Source of the DNA: an uncultured Acetatifactor sp.
GTDB lineage: Bacteria; Bacillota; Clostridia; Lachnospirales; Lachnospiraceae
DNA: 64,000 nt
Reading direction: 5' to 3'
NCBI GenBank assembly: GCA_910583845.1
Contig: CAJUAB010000025.1
Location: forward strand, 10,449 to 74,448
Positions 51,179 to 58,803 of the stretch are shown here, piece after piece. Position 1 is the first letter of the stretch. Every line of letters starts with the position of its first letter. The notes under the pieces are model-generated. The model ran no database searches. It was not told where the DNA came from and was given only the letters and a program-made list of their open reading frames with translations. The translations under genes were made by a program, and so were the position numbers.

Positions 51179-54100
51179 CGCCAAGCTCCTCCTCCATGCT
51201 CTCAAATATCTCCTGCTTATCCAGTTCTTTCAGCAGACGCCTGCGGTATCCCGGCACGCCGGGGTCAAAGCCGCACACTTTCTTGTAAGCGCAGTAGGCG
51301 CAGGCTTCCTGGCTACCCTTCTCATAGGGATTGACTTCCTTGTGGCCCGCCAGGATCTCCTGGCCGATCTGCCGCACCTTGTGGCTCACGTAGGCGGATA
51401 CCAGCCCCAGCTCCTGACTGCTCATGACGCTGGAACGGGCGGAATAGCTGCCGTCCTTCTTTTTTTCCACCGGGATCACGGTGGATCTGTCCCCCATCTC
51501 CCGGTCCAGCCTCTGAATGATATCCTCCTCGCCGCATACCACGCCGTTCATCCGCAGCTGTTCCAGAATCTGCTCATTGACCTCCTGGGGGCTGAGTTCC
51601 ACCGCAGACTCCACCATGGGGTCCGTCACATGGTAGTAGAGCATGGCCGCCGGCACAATCTCCTTGTCCGGATGTCTGCGGGCCTCCATCTCCATGGCCG
51701 CGTTCATATACACCACCAGCTGCAGCTGCAGCCCGTAATAAAGCGCCGCCAGATCAAAACGCCTGTCGCCGGATTTATAGTCAATCACCTTCACATAGAC
51801 CCGCTCTTCGCTCTCCGAGATATCCACCCGGTCGATACGCCCCGTAAGCCGCATTTTCTCCTGCTCCGACAGAGCGATATTCACCGCCTCCAGACGGTCC
51901 GCCACATGAAAGGATAACTCATGGCCATCCGGCACAAAACTCCCCTTCTGTAACTGCCGCTGCAATGCCCTTACCGTCCGCTTGAGTATCCTGGCCATGC
52001 GCTGTACCCCGTAGGCGCTGCGGGCGCTGGCATAAAGCACGCTGCTCCCATACTGGGCCGCGAATTCCTCCATGGCCTTCTCCACAGCCTGTTCCCCCCA
52101 TTCCTCCGGGAAGTCGAACCAGGTATAGCCGCTCTCCTCCAGTCTCCCGGCAAAGGCATCCAGCACCTGATGGAACGCATTGCCCATGTCCACATCCTCA
52201 AAGCCAAACTCCTCCCGTTCCCGCAAAGTCAGACCGTACTGCAGAAAATGTCTGTATGCGCAGGCCGCGTAGGTCTCCAGGCGGCTCACACTGTTTTCCA
52301 GACGCAGACCGTACAGCGCCCGGGCCACCGCCCGGGACAGGCCACTCTCCTGATAGTGGAGAAAGGCGGCTCTGTGCAGCAGTTCCACCTTTTCCCGCTG
52401 CTGCTCCTGCCCCGCGTAAGCCGCGTAAAGAGAGAAAAAATCACGGCCTTCTTCCCCCCCCTGCGTTCTCTCCCCAAAGCCCTCCATCGTCCCTTCCACA
52501 TAATCCCGCAGTCCCTGGGCCAGATAGCGCATACCCTCCCGGGGAGTCATCACCCTGGACAGCACCGGTGCCTGGGCCGGACGCCCGATCTCCAGAGCCG
52601 GAAAGAGTCTCCGCAGAACGCCCACCAGATAGGCCGGTCGGATACTCCTGCCGTCATTGCCCATACGGGCGTAGGACAGGTACAGCTGCCGGGAGGGTTT
52701 GGTCAGATTCAGATACAGATACAGGCGCTGAATAAACATCTGCTGCCTGGGTGTGGGGGCCAGCTCCAGCTGCGAATCCTTCAGGAATTCCCGGTCCATG
52801 TCCGAGATGATTCCCCCCTTGGAAGCGCTCTTGGGAATATTGCCGTCATTTACCCCCAGAAAAAAGAGCACCTTGATCTGTTTCAGCCGGGTACGCTCCA
52901 TATCCCCCACCAGAATACGGTCCACATTCTGGGGCAAAGTGCCCACCTGGATCTCTCCGAAGCCCGCCTCCAGAATATCATAAAACTCCTGTCCGGTGAT
53001 CACCTCTTCCCCCAGCAATCCGTGAATCTGCTCCAGCAGTTCCATCACCAGGCGGTAGATCTGCTCGTACTCCTTGGCCCGAACCAGATCCCCCGCGCTC
53101 CGGAAGCCCGCCGCCATCTCCACCAGCAGCCGCTGTACCTGGTTGTCATGGAGAAAATCATAGAGCTGATTTACATAAACCGCCGCCGAAGCCTGCTTTT
53201 CCCCCTTAAGAGGCAGCAGCTGGTCCATCATACGCGCCCGCAGAGCATTGATCCGCTGTAAGGGCTCTTCCTCCTCCCCCATGGAGCGGGTCTTGCGGGT
53301 GAACAGCTGGCTCCATTTTCTGCATCCTCTGATGCCTGTCTCCCGCACATAATTCTCCAGATTGTCCACTTCTCCCGGTTCCAGCGCGGAAAGTCCGCTG
53401 CGCAGGTAATGAAACACCGCCTCATAGGAAAAATCCTGTAAAAACAGCTGCAACGCGCTCTTGATATACTCCGTCATGGGATTGAGGGTAATCCCTCTGG
53501 TACGGTCTATATAGCAGGGGATACCCATGTCCGAAAACTCCGCCTCCACATGCGGGGCATAGGTCTCCAGACTGCCGGTGATCACGGCTACATCCCGATA
53601 TTGCAGCCCCTGCTGCCGGATCAGCGACAGAATGTAAAGTCCCGCCTGATGTGCCTCTTCCTTGGGCGTGTCCGCCTCGAAGATCTGAATCTGTTCCTGG
53701 CTGTCCTCATAGGGCCTGGGATGACTGCGGAACAGATTCTGCTCCAGGCTTTGCAGCGCGGGATTTTGGGAAAAACGATGGCCGGGGCCAGGGGAAATCA
53801 TCACGTCCCGCCCCCTTTTCACCTGTGCCTGGGCAGCCAGAGCGCACAGATCATGCACGGTTTTCTTGCTTAAATAGAACAGCCTCTGCTCCCCGTCCAA
53901 TTCATAGGGATTCTCCCCCTGTCCCAGCGTCACCGTGACAATCACCTCGTCCGCCAGACGCATCAGCTCCTGAATCACCCGGTTCTGTATGGGGGTAAAG
54001 CCGGTAAACCCGTCAAACACAATGACGCTTCCGGGAACAATCCGGGATTTGCGCAGAGATTTGCACACCAGGTCCAGCGTCTCCTCCGTGGTGATAAAAT

Positions 54101-54701
54101 GTCCGCTGATATAGTCCAGAAAGCCCTGATACAGCAGTCCCAGGTCCTTCAGCTTATGGTGCAGCGCCCCTCTTTTGGCCGCAAATTCCGTGAGCTTCCC
54201 CACATCCTCCGGGGAAAGTCCATACTGCATGAACTCGGAGATGGCGCTCTTCACCTCGTGGATATAACCCTGTCGGTGCAGATAGCCCCCCAGGGCGGGC
54301 AGCCGGTCCTTAAGTCCGGCCGCCACCTTCTGTAACACCAGGCTCTTGCCCGTGTCGTCCAGCACCGGGATATCCTCTCCCCCCACCTCCTCCAGGATAC
54401 GGTGGGACAGACGGCCAAAACTCAGCACGTCAATGTTCATGATGCCCTCGCAGGGGTGCATGGTCACCAGCTCCTGCTGGGTCTGCATGGTAAACTGGTC
54501 CGGCACCACGATCATGAAGTTCCGGCGTTTTCCGCCCTTTTCCACAGATCTTTCAAAACAGGGAAGCGGGCTGTCCGCCCCCAATCCTTTCTCCTCACTC
54601 CCGGCTTCTGTGGTTTCCCCCATGGACCGGGCGATCATCTCCCGATATAACTGATAGCTTTTTCCTGCGCCTGAAGGCCCGAAATAAAACCGCAAACTCA
54701 T
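51138..54701 (-). CDS. addB: ATP-dependent helicase/nuclease subunit B
   Basis: AddB, 1187 residues, the partner of AddA with a second nuclease active site. Walker A GPSGAGKS is at residues 8-15. The C-terminal nuclease domain has the YAACAYRHFLQYG cysteine and the final ACAYCAYKKVCGFD; together they give the four cysteines of the 4Fe-4S cluster characteristic of AddB. VKVIDYKSGDRRFD carries the nuclease aspartate and lysine. The ATG at 54701 has AGGGAGACAG upstream. A hairpin GGAATGGA/TCCATTCC (54741-54748 with 54755-54762) lies in the 119-base gap after xthA but has no U-run. Confidence 0.95.
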   Translation of the reverse strand: MSLRFYFGPSGAGKSYQLYREMIARSMGETTEAGSEEKGLGADSPLPCFERSVEKGGKRRNFMIVVPDQFTMQTQQELVTMHPCEGIMNIDVLSFGRLSHRILEEVGGEDIPVLDDTGKSLVLQKVAAGLKDRLPALGGYLHRQGYIHEVKSAISEFMQYGLSPEDVGKLTEFAAKRGALHHKLKDLGLLYQGFLDYISGHFITTEETLDLVCKSLRKSRIVPGSVIVFDGFTGFTPIQNRVIQELMRLADEVIVTVTLGQGENPYELDGEQRLFYLSKKTVHDLCALAAQAQVKRGRDVMISPGPGHRFSQNPALQSLEQNLFRSHPRPYEDSQEQIQIFEADTPKEEAHQAGLYILSLIRQQGLQYRDVAVITGSLETYAPHVEAEFSDMGIPCYIDRTRGITLNPMTEYIKSALQLFLQDFSYEAVFHYLRSGLSALEPGEVDNLENYVRETGIRGCRKWSQLFTRKTRSMGEEEEPLQRINALRARMMDQLLPLKGEKQASAAVYVNQLYDFLHDNQVQRLLVEMAAGFRSAGDLVRAKEYEQIYRLVMELLEQIHGLLGEEVITGQEFYDILEAGFGEIQVGTLPQNVDRILVGDMERTRLKQIKVLFFLGVNDGNIPKSASKGGIISDMDREFLKDSQLELAPTPRQQMFIQRLYLYLNLTKPSRQLYLSYARMGNDGRSIRPAYLVGVLRRLFPALEIGRPAQAPVLSRVMTPREGMRYLAQGLRDYVEGTMEGFGERTQGGEEGRDFFSLYAAYAGQEQQREKVELLHRAAFLHYQESGLSRAVARALYGLRLENSVSRLETYAACAYRHFLQYGLTLREREEFGFEDVDMGNAFHQVLDAFAGRLEESGYTWFDFPEEWGEQAVEKAMEEFAAQYGSSVLYASARSAYGVQRMARILKRTVRALQRQLQKGSFVPDGHELSFHVADRLEAVNIALSEQEKMRLTGRIDRVDISESEERVYVKVIDYKSGDRRFDLAALYYGLQLQLVVYMNAAMEMEARRHPDKEIVPAAMLYYHVTDPMVESAVELSPQEVNEQILEQLRMNGVVCGEEDIIQRLDREMGDRSTVIPVEKKKDGSYSARSSVMSSQELGLVSAYVSHKVRQIGQEILAGHKEVNPYEKGSQEACAYCAYKKVCGFDPGVPGYRRRLLKELDKQEIFESMEEELGDEHTVYPGPAEGH

Positions 54702-54820
54702 GTCTGTCTCCCTGCCGCCCCGCGACAATCCGCCATTGGCGGAATGGAACAAGCTCCATTCCTGTTCCGGCTTATTCCGCGGACCGCCTAACCGCCTGTG
54801 AACAATTTCCGGATACTGGA

Positions 54821-55573
54821 TCAGACCAGATCCAGTTCCACCGGGCAGTGGTCGGACCCCATCACCCCGGCATGGATTTTTGCGTCCGCCAGCTTCTCCG
54901 TAAGCGACCGGGAACAGACAAAGTAGTCAATACGCCACCCGATGTTCCTGGCCCTGGAGTTGGCCATATAGCTCCACCAGCTGTACGCGCCCTCCAGATC
55001 GGGATAAAAATAGCGGAAACTGTCCACAAAACCGCTCTCCAGAATTTTGCCAAAGCATCCTCGCTCCTCGTCGGTAAAACCCGCGTTGCGCCGATTGCTT
55101 TTGGGGTTCTTTAAATCAATCTCCTTGTGCGCCACATTCAGATCCCCGCAGAAAATCACAGGCTTATGTTCTTCCAGCTTCTTTATATAGGCCAAAAAAG
55201 CTGCCTCCCACTCCATCCGGTAGGAAAGCCTGGTCAGCTCCCTCTGGGAGTTGGGCGTGTACACCGTCACCACATAATATTCCGGAAATTCCGCCGCGAT
55301 CACCCGTCCCTCATGATCATGCTCCGGAACACCGATGCCATAAGCCACGCTGACCGGCTCCTGCCTGCAAAACATGGCCGTGCCGGAATATCCCTTTTTC
55401 TCCGCATAATTCCAGTACTGGTGATAGCCCGGTGTCTCCAGATCAAGCTGCCCCTTGGACAGCTTGATCTCCTGCAGGCAGAACACATCCGCCTGCGCCT
55501 CCTTGAAAAAATCCATAAATCCCTTATCCAGACAGGCCCGCAACCCATTTACATTCCAGGAAATACATTTCAT
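54821..55573 (-). CDS. xthA: Exodeoxyribonuclease III (AP endonuclease)
   Basis: A 250-residue Mg-dependent exonuclease III/AP endonuclease of the EEP superfamily, for base-excision repair. Motifs are complete: SWNVNGLRACL at the start, CLQEIKLSKG with the metal glutamate, VTVYTPNSQ, FCGDLNVAHKEIDLKNP with the catalytic Asp and Asn, GAYSWWSY, and GSDHCPVELDL with the final Asp-His pair. The ATG at 55573 follows GGAGGATAAAAGC; five extra codons upstream are unlikely. It is likely co-transcribed with addB-addA. ExoA is the Bacillus name. Confidence 0.95.
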   Translation of the reverse strand: MKCISWNVNGLRACLDKGFMDFFKEAQADVFCLQEIKLSKGQLDLETPGYHQYWNYAEKKGYSGTAMFCRQEPVSVAYGIGVPEHDHEGRVIAAEFPEYYVVTVYTPNSQRELTRLSYRMEWEAAFLAYIKKLEEHKPVIFCGDLNVAHKEIDLKNPKSNRRNAGFTDEERGCFGKILESGFVDSFRYFYPDLEGAYSWWSYMANSRARNIGWRIDYFVCSRSLTEKLADAKIHAGVMGSDHCPVELDLV

Positions 55574-55626
55574 GCTTTTATCCTCCACTGATCTGTGTTA
55601 CAATTCTTACATATTGAGTCCTCTCT

Positions 55627-55655
55627 ATCATACTTGATTTCGTTCAAAGGAACAA
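55627..55655 (-). promoter_or_regulatory. Probable promoter of xthA-addB-addA
   Basis: On the minus strand TTGTTC (55650-55655), 17 bases and TATGAT (55627-55632) form a reasonable sigma-A promoter about 55 bases before xthA. No LexA (SOS) box was seen close to it. Confidence 0.55.
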
Positions 55656-55781
55656 GTACCAAATTCCGCGCGTTGATCCGGAAGCGAATATGTGGCAGCG
55701 CCGACATCGCCAGGATTTCAGCCTGGTCAGCCTCCGTCTGCTCATAGAGAGGAAGACAGCGCAAAATCAGGAGGCAGTATT

Positions 55782-56507
55782 ATGGCAGACATACACCATA
55801 GAAAAAAGGGCTTTTCGCTCACAATCTTTTTTACGATTTTCACTTTCGCCGGATTGATGACTCTCATCTTCGGAGTTGTCTTTTTGATTCACGTTCTCCG
55901 CTTTCACTCTGTCGCCGTGGAAGTCTCCGGAACCATTGCCTCCATCAACGCCCACCGGGATTCTGACGGAGACACCAGCTACAGCGTATTTGTCAGCTAC
56001 AGCTATGGAAACCAGGACTATCCCCATGTTCCTCTTCGTTTCTACAGCAGCGGCATGTATGAGGGCCAGGAGATTCCCCTGCTGGTGGACCCCCAAAATC
56101 CCGGCCGTGTAACCTCCCGGACCGGAGATATCTTCGGCTGTACCATGTTTTTGGGCATAGGGACTGTCTTTTTACTGGCGGGCCTCATCCCCCTAATCTG
56201 GATCGGGGTCCGTTCCCAAAGAGACCGCAGACTGCTGGAAAACGGGAAAATGCTGACAGCCGCGGTGGAACGCATTGACCTTAACACCTCTGTTACCCAA
56301 AACGGGCGGCATCCCTATATCATAATCTGCGCTTACCGGGATATCAGTCAAAACGTAGTCTATCGTTTCAGAAGCAGAAATCTCACGCAGGAACCCGATT
56401 ATGCTCCCGGCGATTCCATCCATGTGTATGTGGACCCCCGGGATTACAGCAGGTATGTGGTTCATGTGGAAAAGACCGCCAACCCCAGAGTCATCGACTA
56501 TACCTGA
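55782..56507 (+). CDS. DUF3592 membrane protein
   Basis: A 241-residue protein with two transmembrane helices (about residues 15-40, LTIFFTIFTFAGLMTLIFGV, and about 122-145, FLGIGTVFLLAGLIPLIWIG). Each is linked to a small beta-domain of the DUF3592 type, with the recurring pattern V-x-G-x-I followed by Y-x-Y and LVDPQNPGR or VDPRDYSRY. The two beta-domains look like a duplication, one outside and one inside the membrane. Function is unknown. The ATG at 55782 follows AGGAGG. The likely terminator lies at 56545-56575. Confidence 0.82.
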   Translation: MADIHHRKKGFSLTIFFTIFTFAGLMTLIFGVVFLIHVLRFHSVAVEVSGTIASINAHRDSDGDTSYSVFVSYSYGNQDYPHVPLRFYSSGMYEGQEIPLLVDPQNPGRVTSRTGDIFGCTMFLGIGTVFLLAGLIPLIWIGVRSQRDRRLLENGKMLTAAVERIDLNTSVTQNGRHPYIIICAYRDISQNVVYRFRSRNLTQEPDYAPGDSIHVYVDPRDYSRYVVHVEKTANPRVIDYT

Positions 56508-56536
56508 CTCCTCCTGAACCATGCAAAACACGCAAC

Positions 56537-56575
56537 AAAAAAAAGAGCCACCGAGGTTTTCGCTGACCCTTTTTT
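56537..56575. terminator. Bidirectional intrinsic terminator
   Basis: GAGCCACCG (56545-56553) and CGCTGACCC (56561-56569) pair with one mismatch and two wobbles around a seven-base loop. Eight A on the left (56537-56544) give a U8 tail for minus-strand transcripts; six T on the right (56570-56575) serve plus-strand transcripts. It would end DUF3592 rightward and the candidate RNA at 56576-56805 leftward. Confidence 0.65.
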
Positions 56576-56805
56576 CTGATACCTGATTCCTTTAGCTTCA
56601 TGTGTCCGCATAATGCGCACTCATACGATGCAAACATGCTCAACGCATTCCTGCATCCTTCCCCTTTTACATTGCGGACACCTTTCCCCTTTTATGAGAA
56701 AATGTTCAACTCAATGCGCGACCTTGAACTATGGCTTCCCTACCATTATGTACCTCAAGGTTTTCCCCTGCGCACTTTCGCGTTCCAATTTCCCTATGAT
56801 TCTAT
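56545..56805 (-). ncRNA. Candidate structured non-coding RNA
   Basis: No credible gene lies between 56508 and 56888, yet the sequence is full of nested perfect stems. Module 1: TGCGC/GCGCA (56715-56719 with 56770-56774) encloses ACCTTGA/TCAAGGT (56721-56727 with 56755-56761), which encloses ATGG/CCAT (56731-56734 with 56743-56746). Module 2: GTGTCCGCA/TGCGGACAC (56602-56610 with 56673-56681) encloses GATGCA/TGCATC (56627-56632 with 56652-56657), which encloses ATGC/GCAT (56636-56639 with 56645-56648). Three copies of a purine tract (AGGGGAA on the minus strand) lie in the loops. The minus-strand U8 terminator suggests leftward transcription; a promoter is uncertain (TATTAT near 56803). I do not recognise a known RNA family. 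Confidence 0.5.
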
Positions 56806-56888
56806 AATAGTTTAAATTCATCACACTTTCTTGAACGAAATATACCGGATTTAAACAGGTACCAATGGAAAAAGAACCCAAAAGTGTG

Positions 56889-57236
56889 CTATTTGCTACA
56901 TGTCCCTTTCAGAATGTCATAGTACTCATACAGCTTCTGCACCCCGTTTTCCAGAATGTAGTAATGTCTTATATAAGGTATCAACAGCACCAGCAGCAAT
57001 GCCACGATCATATACAGTCCCTGCCGCGATGTCAGCACACATCCAAGAAATACCAGCATCGTCAGAATGGCAAAAACCGCCGTCACAATCAGATGCACAA
57101 ATCTCTCATGCTGGAAAAAACGAATCTGTATCAGCAGATCCTTCATAATCTCCGCCGCGTCCCCGTCCGGCAGCGCTCCTTCCCGCGATGTCAGCTTTTC
57201 CATATAGGCCAGATAACTTTTTATACGTTTTTCCAT
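56889..57236 (-). CDS. Small membrane protein of unknown function
   Basis: A 115-residue protein with a charged N-terminal amphipathic region (residues 1-45), a transmembrane hairpin (about 46-66, FVHLIVTAVFAILTMLVFLGC, and 70-90, GLYMIVALLLVLLIPYI) and a short cytoplasmic tail. No family is recognised. The ATG at 57236 follows AAGGAGTTTT. It is divergent from the CapA-like gene and lies upstream of the candidate RNA on the same strand; the two may share a transcript. Confidence 0.7.
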   Translation of the reverse strand: MEKRIKSYLAYMEKLTSREGALPDGDAAEIMKDLLIQIRFFQHERFVHLIVTAVFAILTMLVFLGCVLTSRQGLYMIVALLLVLLIPYIRHYYILENGVQKLYEYYDILKGTCSK

Positions 57237-57281
57237 AAAACTCCTTCACACTTTTTTCTTTTCCTCAGCGATGGTTTGTAG

Positions 57282-57425
57282 TATAATACAGTTTATTCCT
57301 CTTCCTCGCGCCGGCGCAGTCCAGGGCCACGGGCCTGATCCATATCGCCTGTACCGCGCGCCGGCGGGAAATACATGGGATCATAAGCAGTCCGGCTCAG
57401 AAAGGCCAGCACCTTTGAGGCGGAC
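57282..57425 (+). promoter_or_regulatory. Promoter and structured leader of the CapA-like gene
   Basis: TATAAT at 57282-57287 is a perfect -10 box with a weak -35. The leader of about 165 bases contains two copies of CGCGCCGGCG near 57306 and 57358 that can pair, and a hairpin built from GTCCG/CGGAC (57390-57394 with 57421-57425), CTC/GAG (57396-57398 with 57417-57419) and AAAGG/CCTTT (57401-57405 with 57412-57416). No known riboswitch is recognised. Confidence 0.4.
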
Positions 57426-57456
57426 CGCTTATGCGAAAAGACAAGGAGAAATCATT

Positions 57457-58803
57457 ATGAGAGCACAAAAATACATACTTTACATGGCAGTTCCGCTGAT
57501 CCTCCTGGTCCTGCTGATCGGCTGCGAAGACGATTTTGTGGACACCGCCGGGCAGACACAGGAAGAAAATGTCCTTCTGGACGACACAGGCCTGCCGATC
57601 TATACCATTCCTCCCACGTCCACGCCCGCCCCCTCTCCCACACCCTTTCCCGAATACGACATATCGCTGATGATGGTGGGGGACAACCTGATGCATATGG
57701 GCATCGTGTACAGCGGTCTGCAGCAGGACGGAAGCTATAACTACAACGCGCTGTATGAAGACATCTCCGGACAGCTCCAGGCTGCGGATATCCGGATCAT
57801 CAACCAGGAGACCATTCTGGGCGGCAATGATCTGGGATTTTCGGGCTATCCCGAATTCAACTCCCCCACGGAGGTGGGGGACGCCATTGCCGCCGCCGGT
57901 TTCAATGTGGTTCTTCACGCCTCCAACCATGCGGCAGACCAAAAACTCCAGGGGCTGGAACACTGCGCCGCGTTCTGGCAAAAGCAGCACCCCGACGTGA
58001 TGATGCTGGGCATCCGGGGATCAGAGGATTCCGACGCGGCCTCCGCCGGTTCCGCTCACGCCTCCGGGGACAGAACCGCCGACTGGCACAGCGATGAATA
58101 CGGGATCGGTTATATGACTGTCCAGGGCGTAACCTTCGCCATTCTCAACTACACCTACGGCCCGAATATGGAAGTGATTCCCTCTTCCATCAGAGGCCAT
58201 CTGAATATTCTCTGCGACTATAACCGTCAGAACGGCCAGCTGGATTTTACCACCCTGAATCCCCAGGTATTGGAAGAGATCAAAACGGCCCGGGAACTGG
58301 CGGACGTGGTTGTGGTCTGCCCCCATTGGGGCACGGAATATTCCACCACTCCCTCCGGCTATCAGGAAAAATTTGCCCTGCAAATGGCGGAGGCGGGAGC
58401 GGATGTCATCATCGGAACCCATCCACATGTGGTGCAGCCGGTGGAGTGGATTCAGGCACAAAACGGCAATCGCGCCCTGTGCTTCTATTCGCTGGGCAAT
58501 TATGTATCCACCCAGAAGGAAGGAATCTGCATGCTGGAGGCTATGGCCTGGGTGACCTTTCATGTGGACGAATACGGAGTCTCCATCGCGGAGAGCCGCA
58601 GCGGCGCAATTCCCCTGGTATGCCAGTACACCAGCGGCCCCGTGCGCTTTGAGGGGATCTATCTTTTGCAGGACTACACCCAGGAACAGGCCGCCCGGCA
58701 TGGCATCCGCTCTTATGGCGGCGTCAATCTGAGCCTGGACGACCTGCTCAAATGGTCATCGGAAATATTCAGCGCCCCTCTAAAATGGCCCCTCAGTCAA
58801 TAA
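57457..58803 (+). CDS. CapA-family lipoprotein (poly-gamma-glutamate/capsule-type)
   Basis: A 448-residue extracytoplasmic protein. A lipoprotein signal (VPLILLVLLIGCED) is followed by a proline/threonine linker (about 50-65) and a CapA/PgsA-type calcineurin-like metallophosphatase domain. Its motifs are MMVGDNLMHMG, IINQETILGGNDLGFSG, VVLHASNHAADQ, VVVCPHWGTEY, VIIGTHPHVVQPVEW and CFYSLGNYVSTQ. Family members take part in poly-gamma-glutamate or capsule export; here no PgsBC genes are adjacent, so the actual substrate is unknown. The ATG at 57457 has an AAGGAGAAA site; 62 upstream codons in frame belong to the leader. It converges on the NlpC/P60 gene with an 11-base overlap. Confidence 0.87.
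   Translation: MRAQKYILYMAVPLILLVLLIGCEDDFVDTAGQTQEENVLLDDTGLPIYTIPPTSTPAPSPTPFPEYDISLMMVGDNLMHMGIVYSGLQQDGSYNYNALYEDISGQLQAADIRIINQETILGGNDLGFSGYPEFNSPTEVGDAIAAAGFNVVLHASNHAADQKLQGLEHCAAFWQKQHPDVMMLGIRGSEDSDAASAGSAHASGDRTADWHSDEYGIGYMTVQGVTFAILNYTYGPNMEVIPSSIRGHLNILCDYNRQNGQLDFTTLNPQVLEEIKTARELADVVVVCPHWGTEYSTTPSGYQEKFALQMAEAGADVIIGTHPHVVQPVEWIQAQNGNRALCFYSLGNYVSTQKEGICMLEAMAWVTFHVDEYGVSIAESRSGAIPLVCQYTSGPVRFEGIYLLQDYTQEQAARHGIRSYGGVNLSLDDLLKWSSEIFSAPLKWPLSQ

Noticed and set aside
47462..54701. AddAB considered as part of a phage-defence island
   Set aside because: AddA and AddB have full housekeeping architecture, including the AddB iron-sulfur cysteines, and are grouped with xthA, which fits normal recombinational repair.
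55570..55764. Minus-strand frame of 64 codons whose TGA overlaps the xthA ATG
   Set aside because: The overlap is attractive, but the only starts are a TTG and an internal ATG without a ribosome binding site, and the likely xthA promoter (55627-55655) lies inside it.
56600..56815. Plus-strand frame of 71 codons in the candidate RNA region
   Set aside because: No ribosome binding site is present, and the nested stems explain the sequence constraint better. It reads as unrelated short aromatic and proline stretches.
57306..57370. CGCGCCGGCG repeats in the CapA-like leader as a riboswitch
   Set aside because: The repeats are self-complementary G+C-rich sequence and match no riboswitch consensus that I know.
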